Positions 26,862-35,688 of a stretch of 64,000 bases of DNA are shown here, one piece after another. The notes under the pieces are model-generated. The model was given only the letters and a program-made list of their open reading frames with translations, ran no database searches and was not told where the DNA came from. This stretch comes from Paenibacillus planticolens. Its GTDB lineage: Bacteria > Bacillota > Bacilli > Paenibacillales > NBRC-103111. Within the stretch, counting starts at the first letter, position 1; every line of letters starts with the position of its first letter. The stretch lies in assembly GCF_013141725.1 (NCBI RefSeq), contig NZ_WHNZ01000045.1:1-64000 (forward strand), read 5' to 3'. A program made the position numbers and the translations under genes.

Positions 26862-26956
26862 TTCTAGGGTTCCGTGGCGCTGCAGCGTCAGTCTGGTCCG
26901 AGAGAAAACACACAGCGGATACGCTGTGGTCACGGAGGGAGAAAAGCCCGGGAGTC
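26862..26956 (+). promoter_or_regulatory. guanidine-I riboswitch (ykkC class)
   Basis: The conserved ykkC blocks occur in order: TTCTAGGGTTCCG, CTGGTCCGAGAG, then ACGGAGGGAGAAAAGCCCGGGAG. The last block is also the ascending arm of the terminator that follows, the usual layout of a ligand-activated switch. Confidence 0.96.
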
Positions 26957-26991
26957 ATATCGCACAGCGATATCGCTTCCGGGCTTTTTTT
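26944..26991 (+). terminator. guanidine riboswitch terminator
   Basis: AAGCCCGGGAG pairs with the later TTCCGGGCTT, with an inner ATATCGC/GCGATAT stem, and a T run follows. The left arm belongs to the aptamer, so bound guanidinium should prevent termination. Confidence 0.92.
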
Positions 26992-27047
26992 CTTTTTACC
27001 GCGGCCTTACACCGCATCCAAGTAAACTGCTTAAGGAGTGATTCATT

Positions 27048-27368
27048 ATGGCATGGTTGTATCTCGTCATTGCAGGTGTTTTCGAGGTGGTTTGGGCCAT
27101 CTCATTGAAATTTTCCAATGGTTTTACCCGACTGATCCCGTCCGGCGTAACAATTGTCGGCATGATTATCAGCTTTTATTTTCTGGCCGTCGCAACGAAA
27201 ACCTTACCCATCGGCACAGCCTACGCGGCTTGGACAGGAATTGGCGCAGTCGGGGCGATTATTATCGGCACCTTATTTTTAAATGAGCCCGTCAGTTTGC
27301 TGCGCATCCTATTCATGATTCTCATCTTGGTCGGTGTTCTCGGCCTAAAATTCACATCCGGACACTAG
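27048..27368 (+). CDS. gdx: small multidrug resistance-type guanidinium exporter
   Basis: A 106-residue SMR-family protein with four membrane helices. The membrane-embedded Glu is E13 in AGVFEVVWAISLKFS, and the GTAYAAWTGIGAVG segment is typical of the SugE/Gdx branch. Members of this branch exchange guanidinium for protons as dual-topology dimers. The guanidine-I riboswitch upstream supports that substrate over general drugs. The start follows AAGGAG. Only one SMR gene is present, so a homodimer is expected. Confidence 0.92.
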   Translation: MAWLYLVIAGVFEVVWAISLKFSNGFTRLIPSGVTIVGMIISFYFLAVATKTLPIGTAYAAWTGIGAVGAIIIGTLFLNEPVSLLRILFMILILVGVLGLKFTSGH

Positions 27369-28325
27369 TTACATGAGCTGGCGTTCGCTGCCATAGCGGC
27401 GCTTCAACTGGCTTAAGAAGAATTGCAGCGAGAGGAAGAGCAGCGAGAAGCTCGCTCCTACGCTCAAAATAATCCAAGGGTGCAGCCTGATGTACCGCGA
27501 GCCGTAAGCGATAAGGGAAAGCCATTCTCCTGATGTCGTAATGGTAATGGAATAGCCGGCGTCGCTGTCGCCGATTGTTTCCATGCCGCCCAGTACGATG
27601 TTAAAGACAGCGAGCTGCCCTAATAGGAAAAGCACCTGCATGAATTCGCTAAGGAAGATGAACAATATTTCATTTCTCATGCAGGGGACCAGATGCCGGA
27701 CCGTGCGATGAAAAACAGTACCTCCCATCAAACGGGAAGCCTCAATAAATAACTTGTCGTTATAATAGCGGGTCCGTTCGGCTATTTGATGAGCTAACGG
27801 GAATAGGCCGATGAACGTGACGAGAACGACGAAGGTAACGGAGAAGAGCATCTTATACTGCGGATCCGCTTTCACCCACTGATCCAGCCGCAGCCCGAAA
27901 TACATGCCGGCTAGTGGCGGAAACAAGAATACAAAGGCCGGTACAGAAGCGACTACCCACTGCATAGCCTTGAGAATGCCCCACCCTTTGCCGGTAGTCC
28001 CGCTCCACATTCCCCAAGGGACCGCAATAACAAAACGGAGCAGCGTTAGCGCCAGTGTCGTGCCCAGCGTATACTTCAACCCGTTAAGCAACAGGCTCAG
28101 CATATCAAAGCCTCGATGTTCCGTCCCGAGCAGGAACGTGCTGTTCGGTGAGAACGGCGGAATGCTGTAGCGTGTTTTGCCGTCTTGTTGATATTGAAGC
28201 ATGTTGATTTTGTCCTCCGGCGAAATGCCGTGAGGCTTCAGCCATGTGCCGAAGAGAGCCACAAGGAGAATTAGAACGATAAGTGCAAGGGAGATATAGA
28301 ATGCGCTTGATGAGCGTTTGATCAT
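27369..28325 (-). CDS. ABC transporter permease, OppC-like
   Basis: 318 residues with an N-terminal membrane helix, an extracytoplasmic stretch (FLLGTEHRGFDMLSLLL resembles the OppC/DppC LGTDxxGRDxLS motif), and about five more helices. The cytoplasmic EAA-like loop is EASRLMGGTVFHRTVRHLVP. It overlaps the upstream OppB-like gene by 4 bases and should form a heterodimeric channel with it. No ATPase or binding-protein gene is adjacent, so those subunits must come from elsewhere. Its stop codon abuts the convergent gdx gene. Confidence 0.82.
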   Translation of the reverse strand: MIKRSSSAFYISLALIVLILLVALFGTWLKPHGISPEDKINMLQYQQDGKTRYSIPPFSPNSTFLLGTEHRGFDMLSLLLNGLKYTLGTTLALTLLRFVIAVPWGMWSGTTGKGWGILKAMQWVVASVPAFVFLFPPLAGMYFGLRLDQWVKADPQYKMLFSVTFVVLVTFIGLFPLAHQIAERTRYYNDKLFIEASRLMGGTVFHRTVRHLVPCMRNEILFIFLSEFMQVLFLLGQLAVFNIVLGGMETIGDSDAGYSITITTSGEWLSLIAYGSRYIRLHPWIILSVGASFSLLFLSLQFFLSQLKRRYGSERQLM

Positions 28326-29398
28326 GATGAGACGGCCTCCCCCGTACGAACGATAAACTTTTTACGCAGTAAGGCGTACAGCACGTGAAATGCCATAGCA
28401 AGCAGAGCGAGCGAGATGCAGATGACCGACATCGAGGAGACGCTTTGCATAACAGGCGAGATAATGAAGCCCCCCAGGCCGGAAATGCCGCAGATGGCTT
28501 CCGCGACCGCCATGCTCGCCAAGGCCAGCGTCGTCGCCTTCGGCAGGACGGAAAGCAAGTCCAGCATCACGTTGCGCAGTACATGGGCGACAAGCACCTC
28601 GCCACGGGTTAACCCTTTTGCTTGCGCGGTGATAACATAGTCCTGGCCCAGCTCACGCGCAATGGCGACGCGCATCGTGCCGTAAATCGTAACTGACGGA
28701 ATAAGCGCAATGGTGAGAAACGGGATGAGGAACGGCGTTTTATCGCCGACTTGTACGATCAACAGCACATAATGACCCAATAGCTTCGTCGCATAAATCG
28801 CGCCTAATTGGATAAGAACAATTAAGAAAAAGTCCGGCAAGCCCACAAGCAGAGCGTGCACGCCATCCAGTAAGGCACCCAGTCTGCGCCACATGGACGC
28901 CAGCATCGCCGTAAGCATGCTAAGCACAATGGCCATCAGTAAGCCAGGGATGAAGTACGTGCATGTACGAAGCAGCATGATGGGAAGCTGCTCAATCACA
29001 GCGACCTCTTTGCGGTTGAACGGATTACGGAATTTGCCAAAATCCCCATGAAGGAAGCCCTGAATTTGGTCTTTCACCGAATACGCGTAATAGCGCCATG
29101 AAATGACAGGGCGTTCCAGAGGAATGCCGGTCGCGCGAAAAATACCTTTGATCGTCATCGTCTTTCCGATGTAGTCCCATGTCTCGCCGTAGGGAACGGC
29201 TAACAGCCCCGTTTTCTCATTGAGTACGCGGCTCCCCGGCAACTGCTCGCTTACTTTCTGGATGCTAGTATCCGGTCCGACAGTAACCCGAATCTGATCT
29301 GGTTGGGTAGACAAGAATGCATTTCGGATGTTACTCAGTAAGAAGATGCACACAAGTGTAAACACTCCGAGTAACAGCCACCGAATCGTTGACTTCAA
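28322..29398 (-). CDS. ABC transporter permease, OppB-like
   Basis: 358 residues. One N-terminal helix, a long extracytoplasmic region (about residues 30-130) and five C-terminal helices are visible. The EAA-like loop is QDYVITAQAKGLTRGEVLVAHVLRN, close to the OppB/DppB consensus. The C-terminal GLGGFIISPV segment is also family-like. It is the first gene of a two-gene permease operon. The peptide substrate is inferred from the family only, and nickel or another ligand is possible. Confidence 0.82.
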   Translation of the reverse strand: MKSTIRWLLLGVFTLVCIFLLSNIRNAFLSTQPDQIRVTVGPDTSIQKVSEQLPGSRVLNEKTGLLAVPYGETWDYIGKTMTIKGIFRATGIPLERPVISWRYYAYSVKDQIQGFLHGDFGKFRNPFNRKEVAVIEQLPIMLLRTCTYFIPGLLMAIVLSMLTAMLASMWRRLGALLDGVHALLVGLPDFFLIVLIQLGAIYATKLLGHYVLLIVQVGDKTPFLIPFLTIALIPSVTIYGTMRVAIARELGQDYVITAQAKGLTRGEVLVAHVLRNVMLDLLSVLPKATTLALASMAVAEAICGISGLGGFIISPVMQSVSSMSVICISLALLAMAFHVLYALLRKKFIVRTGEAVSS

Positions 29399-29516
29399 CT
29401 ATTGTCACCTCATTCTTTTATTCACCGTTGGTAGATTACCATTTTCATATTTTACCATGATTCATTTGGGAGTACTATCCATTTTATTTGGGAAATATGC
29501 GCGTTTGTTTAAACCA

Positions 29517-29556
29517 AAAAACCTGACGAACGATCCGAAGATCGCCGTCAGGTCTC
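29517..29556 (-). terminator. terminator after the ABC exporter gene
   Basis: On the minus strand ACCTGACGG, an inner CGATC-TTCG-GATCG hairpin, then CGTCAGGT and a run of T. It immediately follows the stop codon. Confidence 0.88.
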
Positions 29557-29558
29557 CC

Positions 29559-31274
29559 TTAAGAGCTAAACTGCGCTTGATGCAGACGGCTGTAAACGCC
29601 GCCCACCGCGATAAGTTCCTCGTGGCCGCCCTGCTCGGTAATGCCCTGCTCCGTCACGACGACGATGCGGTCGGCATTCTTGATCGTGGCCAGCCGGTGG
29701 GCAATCACCAACGTCGTCCGGCCCTGCGACAGCTCGGCGAGCGACTGCTGAATCGCCGCCTCGGTCTCGGTGTCGAGCGCCGATGTCGCCTCATCGAGGA
29801 TAAGAATCGGCGGATTTTTCAAAAACATCCGCGCAATCGCAAGGCGCTGCTTCTGTCCGCCCGACAGCTTGACGCCGCGCTCGCCGACAACCGTGTCCAG
29901 CCCCTTCGGCTGGGACTGGATGTAACCCTCCAGCTGCGCACGTCGCGCAGCTTCCCAAATCTCGGCATCCGTCGCGCCCAGCTTGCCGTAAGCGATGTTC
30001 TCCCGCAGAGTGCCGGAGAACAGGAACACGTCCTGCTGCACGATGCCGATTTGGCGGCGCAGCGATTCCAGCTGGATACGGCGTATATCCAACCCGTCGA
30101 TGGCAATGCTGCCTTCATTGACATCGTAAAATCGGGGCAGCAAGCTGCAGATCGTCGTCTTCCCTGCGCCGGAAGGACCTACGAAAGCAACGGTTTCCCC
30201 TGCCCGAATGGATAAGGAAATGTCGTTCAAAACCCGGGCTTCATTCCCATATCCGAAGGAAACGGAATCAAATGTAATATGGCCTTCCAGATGGCCAACA
30301 CGCACAGCGTCGGGCCGGTCAGACACCTCGGGCTCCGTATCCATGACTTCGCAATACCGTTTAAACCCGGCAATGCCTTTGGGATAGCTCTCAATGACGT
30401 TATTAATTTTCTGAATCGGGCCCAGAAACACATTGGTCAAAAGCACGAACGCAATAAATTCCCCATAGGAAATTTGTTTATCGATCACGAACCAGGTTCC
30501 GCAAATAAGGACGAACACTGTCACCAAGCGCATGAGAATGTAGCTTAAGGATACGTTCCATGCCATGATTTTATAGGAAAGCAGCTTCGTTATACGGAAC
30601 CGCCCATTATTGTCCTCGAACAGCTTCTTCTCATAAGACTCATTCGCGAACGCTTGAACGACACGAATGCCTCCGATGTTATCTTCCACTCTGGCATTAA
30701 TATCGGCGAGATCCCCCATCATCCGGCGGAACGTTTTCGTCATTTTTTGATTAAAATACACAGCAATCCAGAGCAGAACAGGAACGATCACAAAAGTTAA
30801 CAGCGCCAGCTTCACATTAATACTCAGCATCAGCAGGAGTGCGCCGATTAGCGTCATAACTGCAATAAATAAATCCTCGGGGCCATGATGGGCAACCTCG
30901 CCAATCTCCAGCAAATCATTCGCCATTCGCGACATCAATTGACCTGTTTTGTTATTGTCATAGAATCGGAAGGACAGCTTCTGCAGATGATCGAACATCT
31001 TTTTCCGCATATCCGTCTCGATATTAATACCCAGCTTATGACCCCAATACGTGACGATGAAATTTAGCACCGTGTTTAGCCCGTAGACGGCAAGAAGGCC
31101 TGCGCAAGCCCATAGTATCCACGTCCAATTCCCGGCAGGCAGCAATTTATCGACAACCTGATTCACAGCAAGAGGAAAACCAAGCTCCAGAAGCCCGGCC
31201 ACAACCGCGCAAGTAAAATCCAAAATAAATAAGTGCTTATAAGGCTTATAGTACGAAAAAAAACGCTTTAACAC
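29559..31274 (-). CDS. ABC exporter, fused permease and ATPase
   Basis: 571 residues, the half-transporter length. Six membrane helices occupy residues 1-310, including the long cytoplasmic loops typical of type IV exporters. The ATPase domain has Walker A GPSGAGKTT, signature LSGGQKQR, Walker B PPILILDEATSALD and the switch His in VIAHRL. It probably works as a homodimer exporting lipids or drugs (MsbA/BmrA-like), and the substrate cannot be read. The start is GTG behind GGAGGTG. Confidence 0.9.
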   Translation of the reverse strand: MLKRFFSYYKPYKHLFILDFTCAVVAGLLELGFPLAVNQVVDKLLPAGNWTWILWACAGLLAVYGLNTVLNFIVTYWGHKLGINIETDMRKKMFDHLQKLSFRFYDNNKTGQLMSRMANDLLEIGEVAHHGPEDLFIAVMTLIGALLLMLSINVKLALLTFVIVPVLLWIAVYFNQKMTKTFRRMMGDLADINARVEDNIGGIRVVQAFANESYEKKLFEDNNGRFRITKLLSYKIMAWNVSLSYILMRLVTVFVLICGTWFVIDKQISYGEFIAFVLLTNVFLGPIQKINNVIESYPKGIAGFKRYCEVMDTEPEVSDRPDAVRVGHLEGHITFDSVSFGYGNEARVLNDISLSIRAGETVAFVGPSGAGKTTICSLLPRFYDVNEGSIAIDGLDIRRIQLESLRRQIGIVQQDVFLFSGTLRENIAYGKLGATDAEIWEAARRAQLEGYIQSQPKGLDTVVGERGVKLSGGQKQRLAIARMFLKNPPILILDEATSALDTETEAAIQQSLAELSQGRTTLVIAHRLATIKNADRIVVVTEQGITEQGGHEELIAVGGVYSRLHQAQFSS

Positions 31275-31418
31275 GTGACTTCACACCTCCTCCGCTTATT
31301 ATACATGAAAGAAAAATGGATTGACGTAAAAAAATAGGCCGTTAACCGAAGACAGATGTCCACTATTTTTCATATATATAGTTAAACAGCATTCTGTGTT
31401 TGTGTGGAGGAACTGACC

Positions 31419-32198
31419 ATGCTAATCAACTCATTGGACATACGAACCGCCATCTTCTTAGCCGCTATGTGCAAACAGAGCTACGAGCTGCTTGAGAAAG
31501 GTCCGGAAGGCGTCATTTTGCCCCGCAATTATCGGATGGTTTCTCCCTTTACGGCAACCTCGATCCTTAGTAGGAAAGAGCTATTCGGTTTTATTGCGGA
31601 GTCCGATAGGCAGATAGTGATTGTCTTTAGAGGCACATATGGGGCGTCGGATTGGATTTCCGATGCCATAGCCAGGCAAACCGTATTTCCTTATGCCAAA
31701 GACGGCGGGCTCGTGCACAAAGGCTTTCTCGATATTTACAACAGCGCCCGCAAGCAGATTATGGCCGTCACAGCCAAGCTTTCTGCCCGTAAAACCCTCT
31801 ATCTCTCCGGCCACTCCCTCGGAGGATCCCTCGCCTCCTTGTGTGCTGTTGATCTTGCTGCCAACACCAAGTTTAATGAACCTTCCATCTATACCTACGC
31901 CTCTCCGCGTGTCGGAAATCCGGACTTCGCTAGTCTTTTTAACCGGATAACCGGTCCGCGCTATCGCATATACAATACCAATGATATCGTGCCTGAACTT
32001 CCGCCTATCATATATAAATCCCCCCGGACCGACCAAGTCTACCATTATCTGCATGTCAAAAAAGGGGCCGAACTCACCTTCCAGGCAGGTTCCGTGTCCG
32101 CCAATCATGCGATTGGCAATTATTTCACCGAGCTGGCCAAACTTGATCCCCGCTATGCGGAGCAATTGCAAAGTCGAACTCCCGGCTTTTGCCCGTGA
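31419..32198 (+). CDS. lipase family protein (class 3 lipase)
   Basis: 259 residues. The nucleophile elbow is GHSLGG in TLYLSGHSLGGSLASL. The acid is probably the Asp in NTNDIVPELPP, and the His is in the C-terminal YHYLHVKKG or ANHAIGNY segment. FRGTYGASDWISDA supplies the oxyanion strand of class 3 lipases. No signal peptide is visible, so it is probably cytoplasmic. GGAGGAACTGACC fixes the start at 31419. Confidence 0.88.
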   Translation: MLINSLDIRTAIFLAAMCKQSYELLEKGPEGVILPRNYRMVSPFTATSILSRKELFGFIAESDRQIVIVFRGTYGASDWISDAIARQTVFPYAKDGGLVHKGFLDIYNSARKQIMAVTAKLSARKTLYLSGHSLGGSLASLCAVDLAANTKFNEPSIYTYASPRVGNPDFASLFNRITGPRYRIYNTNDIVPELPPIIYKSPRTDQVYHYLHVKKGAELTFQAGSVSANHAIGNYFTELAKLDPRYAEQLQSRTPGFCP

Positions 32199-32216
32199 AA
32201 AATAAACATACCTCCG

Positions 32217-32256
32217 GCAAATAATCCTGACAGACTCTTGTCAGGGTTATTTGTTT
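32217..32256 (+). terminator. terminator after the lipase gene
   Basis: CAAATAATCCTGACA pairs with TTGTCAGGGTTATTTG around a GACTC loop. The stem is long but the T tract is short. Confidence 0.7.
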
Positions 32257-32285
32257 ATACTTCATTTATATCCAAATAAGATGGA

Positions 32286-33833
32286 ATGAAAGGAATGGAT
32301 CACCTGATGAAATCGACGAACCAAACCGGCATCGTTGTAGCCGGATTATTGCTCGCCATTCTCATGGCTTCAATGGACAACACCATCGTCGCCACAGCTA
32401 TGGGCTCTATCATCGCAGACCTCGGAGGGCTGGATAAATTTGTTTGGGTCACATCGGCCTACATGGTCGCAGAAATGGCGGGAATGCCGATCTTCGGCAA
32501 GCTCTCGGATATGTATGGACGCAAACGCTTCTTCATCTTCGGCATCGTAGTATTTATGCTTGGCTCCGCGCTTTGCGGAACCGCTTCATCCATTGTGCAG
32601 TTAAGCATTTATCGCGCTGTTCAAGGGATTGGCGGGGGTACCTTGGTGCCTATTGCTTTTACCATCATGTTTGATGCGGTCAAGCCTGAAAGCAGGGGCA
32701 AATTAATGGGACTATTCGGCGCGGTTTTCGGCATGTCCAGTATTTTCGGACCGCTGCTTGGCGCTTATATGACCGACTATGTGAAATGGGAATGGATTTT
32801 CTATATTAATCTTCCACTAGGCTTTATTGCCTTCCTGATGATTGCCATTTTCTATAAAGAATCGCTCCAGCATGTTAAGCAGCGTATTGATTGGTCCGGT
32901 GCCTTAACGCTTGTAGGCGCAATCGTCTGTCTCATGTTTGCTATGGAACTTGGCGGTAAGCAGTACGCCTGGAATTCCGCTTTCATACTTGGACTGTTCG
33001 CCGCATTTGCCTTGCTGACCGTCTCTTTCATCTACGCGGAGAACCGGGCAGAAGAACCGATTATCTCCTTTCGCATGTTCCGGAACCGTTTGTACGCCGC
33101 AAGCAACGCCATTGCAATGTTAAGCGGTGCCGCCTTTATTACTGCATCGGTCTATATTCCAATCTTCATTCAGGGCGTTCTCGGCGGAAGCGCCACAAAC
33201 TCCGGTCTCGTGCTGCTGCCCATGATGTTGGGAACCGTCGTTACCGCTACGGCCGGGGGCTTCCTGATTAGCAAATTTACGTATCGCGCTATTCTCCTTT
33301 CAACCCTCGTGCTGCTTGTTGGGGGAATGGCCTTGCTCATGACGATAACTCCGGATTCAACGCGTTCGACGATCACACTCCATATGATTCTCGTGGGCCT
33401 TGGAATCGGCGCTTCTTTCTCGGTTCTGAGCAACGCCGCCATTCACTCCGTTCCTGCCACCCAGCGGGGAGCAGCAAGCTCGACACTGAACTTTCTCCGC
33501 TCACTGGGCATGACCATCGGGATTACCGTCTTCGGAATTATTCAGAGCCATTCGCTGACGAAGCATTTGGCGGAAGCCTTCACAGGTGGCACTTCGGCTT
33601 TGCCGCAAGGCTTTGATGTGAAAGATCCGCATGCGCTGCTCGACCCTGCAACCCGTACCCAAATTCCCGCAGGGGTGCTCGGACAAATTTCGGGCAGCCT
33701 CTCGTCATCTATCGCAACCACGTTTGCTTGGGGACTCATCCCTGCCGTACTCGCTTTAGCTGCCGCATTTGCCATGAGCAGAGAGAAACTCGAAATCCAG
33801 CCAAACACCGAGACAGAAACGGCTTCCCTTTAA
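32286..33833 (+). CDS. MFS drug transporter, DHA2 (14-helix) family
   Basis: 515 residues with about 14 membrane helices. Motif A-like GKLSDMYGRKRFFIFG lies between helices 2 and 3, motif B-like RAVQGIGGGTLVPIAF in helix 4, and motif C-like GAVFGMSSIFGPLLGAY in helix 5. These define the DHA2/EmrB-QacA drug:H+ antiporters. No regulator is adjacent. The start is uncertain: ATG at 32286, 32295 or 32307 are all possible, and AAAGGA and GGATCACC could serve different ones. Confidence 0.9.
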   Translation: MKGMDHLMKSTNQTGIVVAGLLLAILMASMDNTIVATAMGSIIADLGGLDKFVWVTSAYMVAEMAGMPIFGKLSDMYGRKRFFIFGIVVFMLGSALCGTASSIVQLSIYRAVQGIGGGTLVPIAFTIMFDAVKPESRGKLMGLFGAVFGMSSIFGPLLGAYMTDYVKWEWIFYINLPLGFIAFLMIAIFYKESLQHVKQRIDWSGALTLVGAIVCLMFAMELGGKQYAWNSAFILGLFAAFALLTVSFIYAENRAEEPIISFRMFRNRLYAASNAIAMLSGAAFITASVYIPIFIQGVLGGSATNSGLVLLPMMLGTVVTATAGGFLISKFTYRAILLSTLVLLVGGMALLMTITPDSTRSTITLHMILVGLGIGASFSVLSNAAIHSVPATQRGAASSTLNFLRSLGMTIGITVFGIIQSHSLTKHLAEAFTGGTSALPQGFDVKDPHALLDPATRTQIPAGVLGQISGSLSSSIATTFAWGLIPAVLALAAAFAMSREKLEIQPNTETETASL

Positions 33834-33841
33834 AAAAATAA

Positions 33842-33878
33842 ATGCCCTCTTCCACTCATCAACGAGTCGGAAGAGGGC
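33842..33878. terminator. bidirectional terminator between the convergent MFS and DinB genes
   Basis: GCCCTCTTCC and GGAAGAGGGC form a perfect 10-bp stem with an inner ACTC/GAGT pairing. It serves both converging genes. Confidence 0.8.
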
Positions 33879-33889
33879 CTTATCGATTG

Positions 33890-34357
33890 TTATGCTTTTT
33901 CCTTCACGGCAAAATGCTTCTGGATCAAGGAAATTTGCCCGGCATGGATGCCTGTATGGTACATCAAGCGTCCAACCGCTTCCAGCGGCGTAGACGTACC
34001 TATCGATGTTTCAACGGGAATAAGCCATTTATCTTCCGGCAATTCACGCATAGCTTCGATCAAATAGGCGTTTGAAGCTGTCAGCAGGTCGATCAGCTCC
34101 TCTTTGTTCGTAAACACCGCTTTACTCGCAGAAGGACCACCGCTCGTTTGCAGCTTAAGTCCTTCCGGAAAGCTCCGGCCAAAGAACCAATTGGCGAACA
34201 TATACTCGACTTCTGCATTATGACGAAGCATATATCCGATCGAGGCCGAACCCAGTTCAAGGGTCAAATCGGCCTCGGGTAATTTTTTCATCGAAGCATG
34301 AAAACGGTCTTGAATCGCATTCCAAATCGGCAGTACGGTTGTGAAACTCATAGCCAT
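33890..34357 (-). CDS. DinB family protein
   Basis: 155 residues, helical, with DinB-like metal positions: MLRHNAEVEYMFANW near residue 45 and MYHTGIHAGQISLIQKHF near the C-terminus. It follows the HugZ-like gene by 25 bases on the same strand and may be the last gene of the iron or heme operon. The functional link to heme is an inference from position only. Confidence 0.82.
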   Translation of the reverse strand: MAMSFTTVLPIWNAIQDRFHASMKKLPEADLTLELGSASIGYMLRHNAEVEYMFANWFFGRSFPEGLKLQTSGGPSASKAVFTNKEELIDLLTASNAYLIEAMRELPEDKWLIPVETSIGTSTPLEAVGRLMYHTGIHAGQISLIQKHFAVKEKA

Positions 34358-34382
34358 TACACTTCCTTTTTAAGAGAATTTA

Positions 34383-34892
34383 TTAGGAGGACTTAGGTTG
34401 TTGGTGGCCATCTCTGGCTACATGATCAAATCGCTCTGCCGTCAAGTCGATATCAAACGCTTGCCCGAAGCCGGCAACATAGCGACCTTCTAAGGTCGTC
34501 AATTCAAACAACGAGAAGTCGAGCGTCTTCAATACATTAATCATAGGTTTGCCGAAAGCTTCGCCGAAAAGATCAAAAATCTCCTCATGCCCTTCATTGC
34601 CGATGTTCTCAGCTTGGCATACGAAACGGGCGCGTTGTCTGGCAAACAAATTTTCAGAGGAGGCTTCGTCCTCAATCAGCATGACATCCACAGAGGGATT
34701 GGATTCCAGATAGCGGAAATGGTTGGCGATGCGGCTGATATAGATGTACAACTTGCCATTCTTTTTGACAAAAGGAGCATACGAAATGAACGGCTTTCCA
34801 TTCTCATCGACCGTGCTCAGCATTAATGATTTAAGACTGTCTGTGAAATTCAGGTATTGAAGTTTAATGCTTTCTTTGTCTAATTGTTTCAT
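34383..34892 (-). CDS. HugZ-like heme-utilization protein (pyridoxamine oxidase fold)
   Basis: 169 residues with a split-barrel FMN-binding-like fold. LMLSTVDENGKPFISYAPFV is the first strand pair, followed by LYIYISRIANHFRYLESNPSVDVMLIEDE, as in the HugZ/HutZ family. The C-terminal RYVAGFGQAFDID matches the conserved heme-contact region of HugZ. HugZ enzymes open the heme ring to release iron. It lies 10 bases after the ABC ATPase in a Fur-controlled operon, which argues that the transported ligand is heme. Confidence 0.8.
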   Translation of the reverse strand: MKQLDKESIKLQYLNFTDSLKSLMLSTVDENGKPFISYAPFVKKNGKLYIYISRIANHFRYLESNPSVDVMLIEDEASSENLFARQRARFVCQAENIGNEGHEEIFDLFGEAFGKPMINVLKTLDFSLFELTTLEGRYVAGFGQAFDIDLTAERFDHVARDGHQQPKSS

Positions 34893-34902
34893 AGGGGATC
34901 CC

Positions 34903-35688
34903 TCAACTTTTCTTTAAAATATGTATACGTGGACCGGCACCGTCGGAGGTATATTGAATATCGGTTTCAACCTCGTAGACGTGCCTAATCAAATCACTTG
35001 TAAATACCTCTTGCGGCTTGCCGTACTCATACATCGCACCGTTTTTAATGACACATACCCTATCGCTGTAGGCACTGGCATGATTCAGATCGTGAAGCAC
35101 CATGATGACCGTCAAGTTAAGCTCGCGATTCAGCTTGCGTACCAACTCCAGCACATCCAGTTGATGCGCAATGTCCAGATAAGTGGTCGGCTCATCCAAC
35201 AGCAGAACCTTGGGACGCTGAGCGAGCGCCATGGCGATCCAAGCGCGCTGCGCTTCTCCTCCGGATAGAGAAACTACCAGGCGGTCTTTGTAAGCAAGCA
35301 TGCCTGTTTGTTCCATAGCCCAATGAATAATTTCATAATCTTCCGTATTAAAACGCTCATACCACTTCTTGTGCGGAACCCGGCCATAGCCGACAAGCTC
35401 TTCGATCGTCATGTCCTCAGGACTTGTGTTAGACTGGCACAGCATGCACATCATGCGTGAAATCTGCTTGGTGCTAAGGGATTGAAGCTCCTGATTGGCA
35501 ATGCAAACGCGACCGCTCTCACAGGGGATGAGTCTGGAAACCCCTTTGAGAATCGTCGATTTCCCGGAACCGTTCGGTCCGATAATGGAAACGACTTCCC
35601 CTTCATTAACGTCCAATGAAAAGCTGTTTACAATGGTGCGCTCTGCGTACCGAATCGTTAAGGATTGCACCTCAAGCACGTGCCCCAT
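34903..35688 (-). CDS. iron/heme ABC transporter ATPase (FecE/HmuV type)
   Basis: 261 residues with Walker A GPNGSGKST, Q-loop LCQSN, signature LSGGEAQRAWIAMAL, Walker B VLLLDEPTTYLD and H-loop VLHDLNHA. It powers uptake through the FecCD-type permease, whose gene overlaps this one by 17 bases. Heme is the likely cargo, judging by the HugZ-like gene that follows. A ferric siderophore is the alternative. Confidence 0.92.
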   Translation of the reverse strand: MGHVLEVQSLTIRYAERTIVNSFSLDVNEGEVVSIIGPNGSGKSTILKGVSRLIPCESGRVCIANQELQSLSTKQISRMMCMLCQSNTSPEDMTIEELVGYGRVPHKKWYERFNTEDYEIIHWAMEQTGMLAYKDRLVVSLSGGEAQRAWIAMALAQRPKVLLLDEPTTYLDIAHQLDVLELVRKLNRELNLTVIMVLHDLNHASAYSDRVCVIKNGAMYEYGKPQEVFTSDLIRHVYEVETDIQYTSDGAGPRIHILKKS

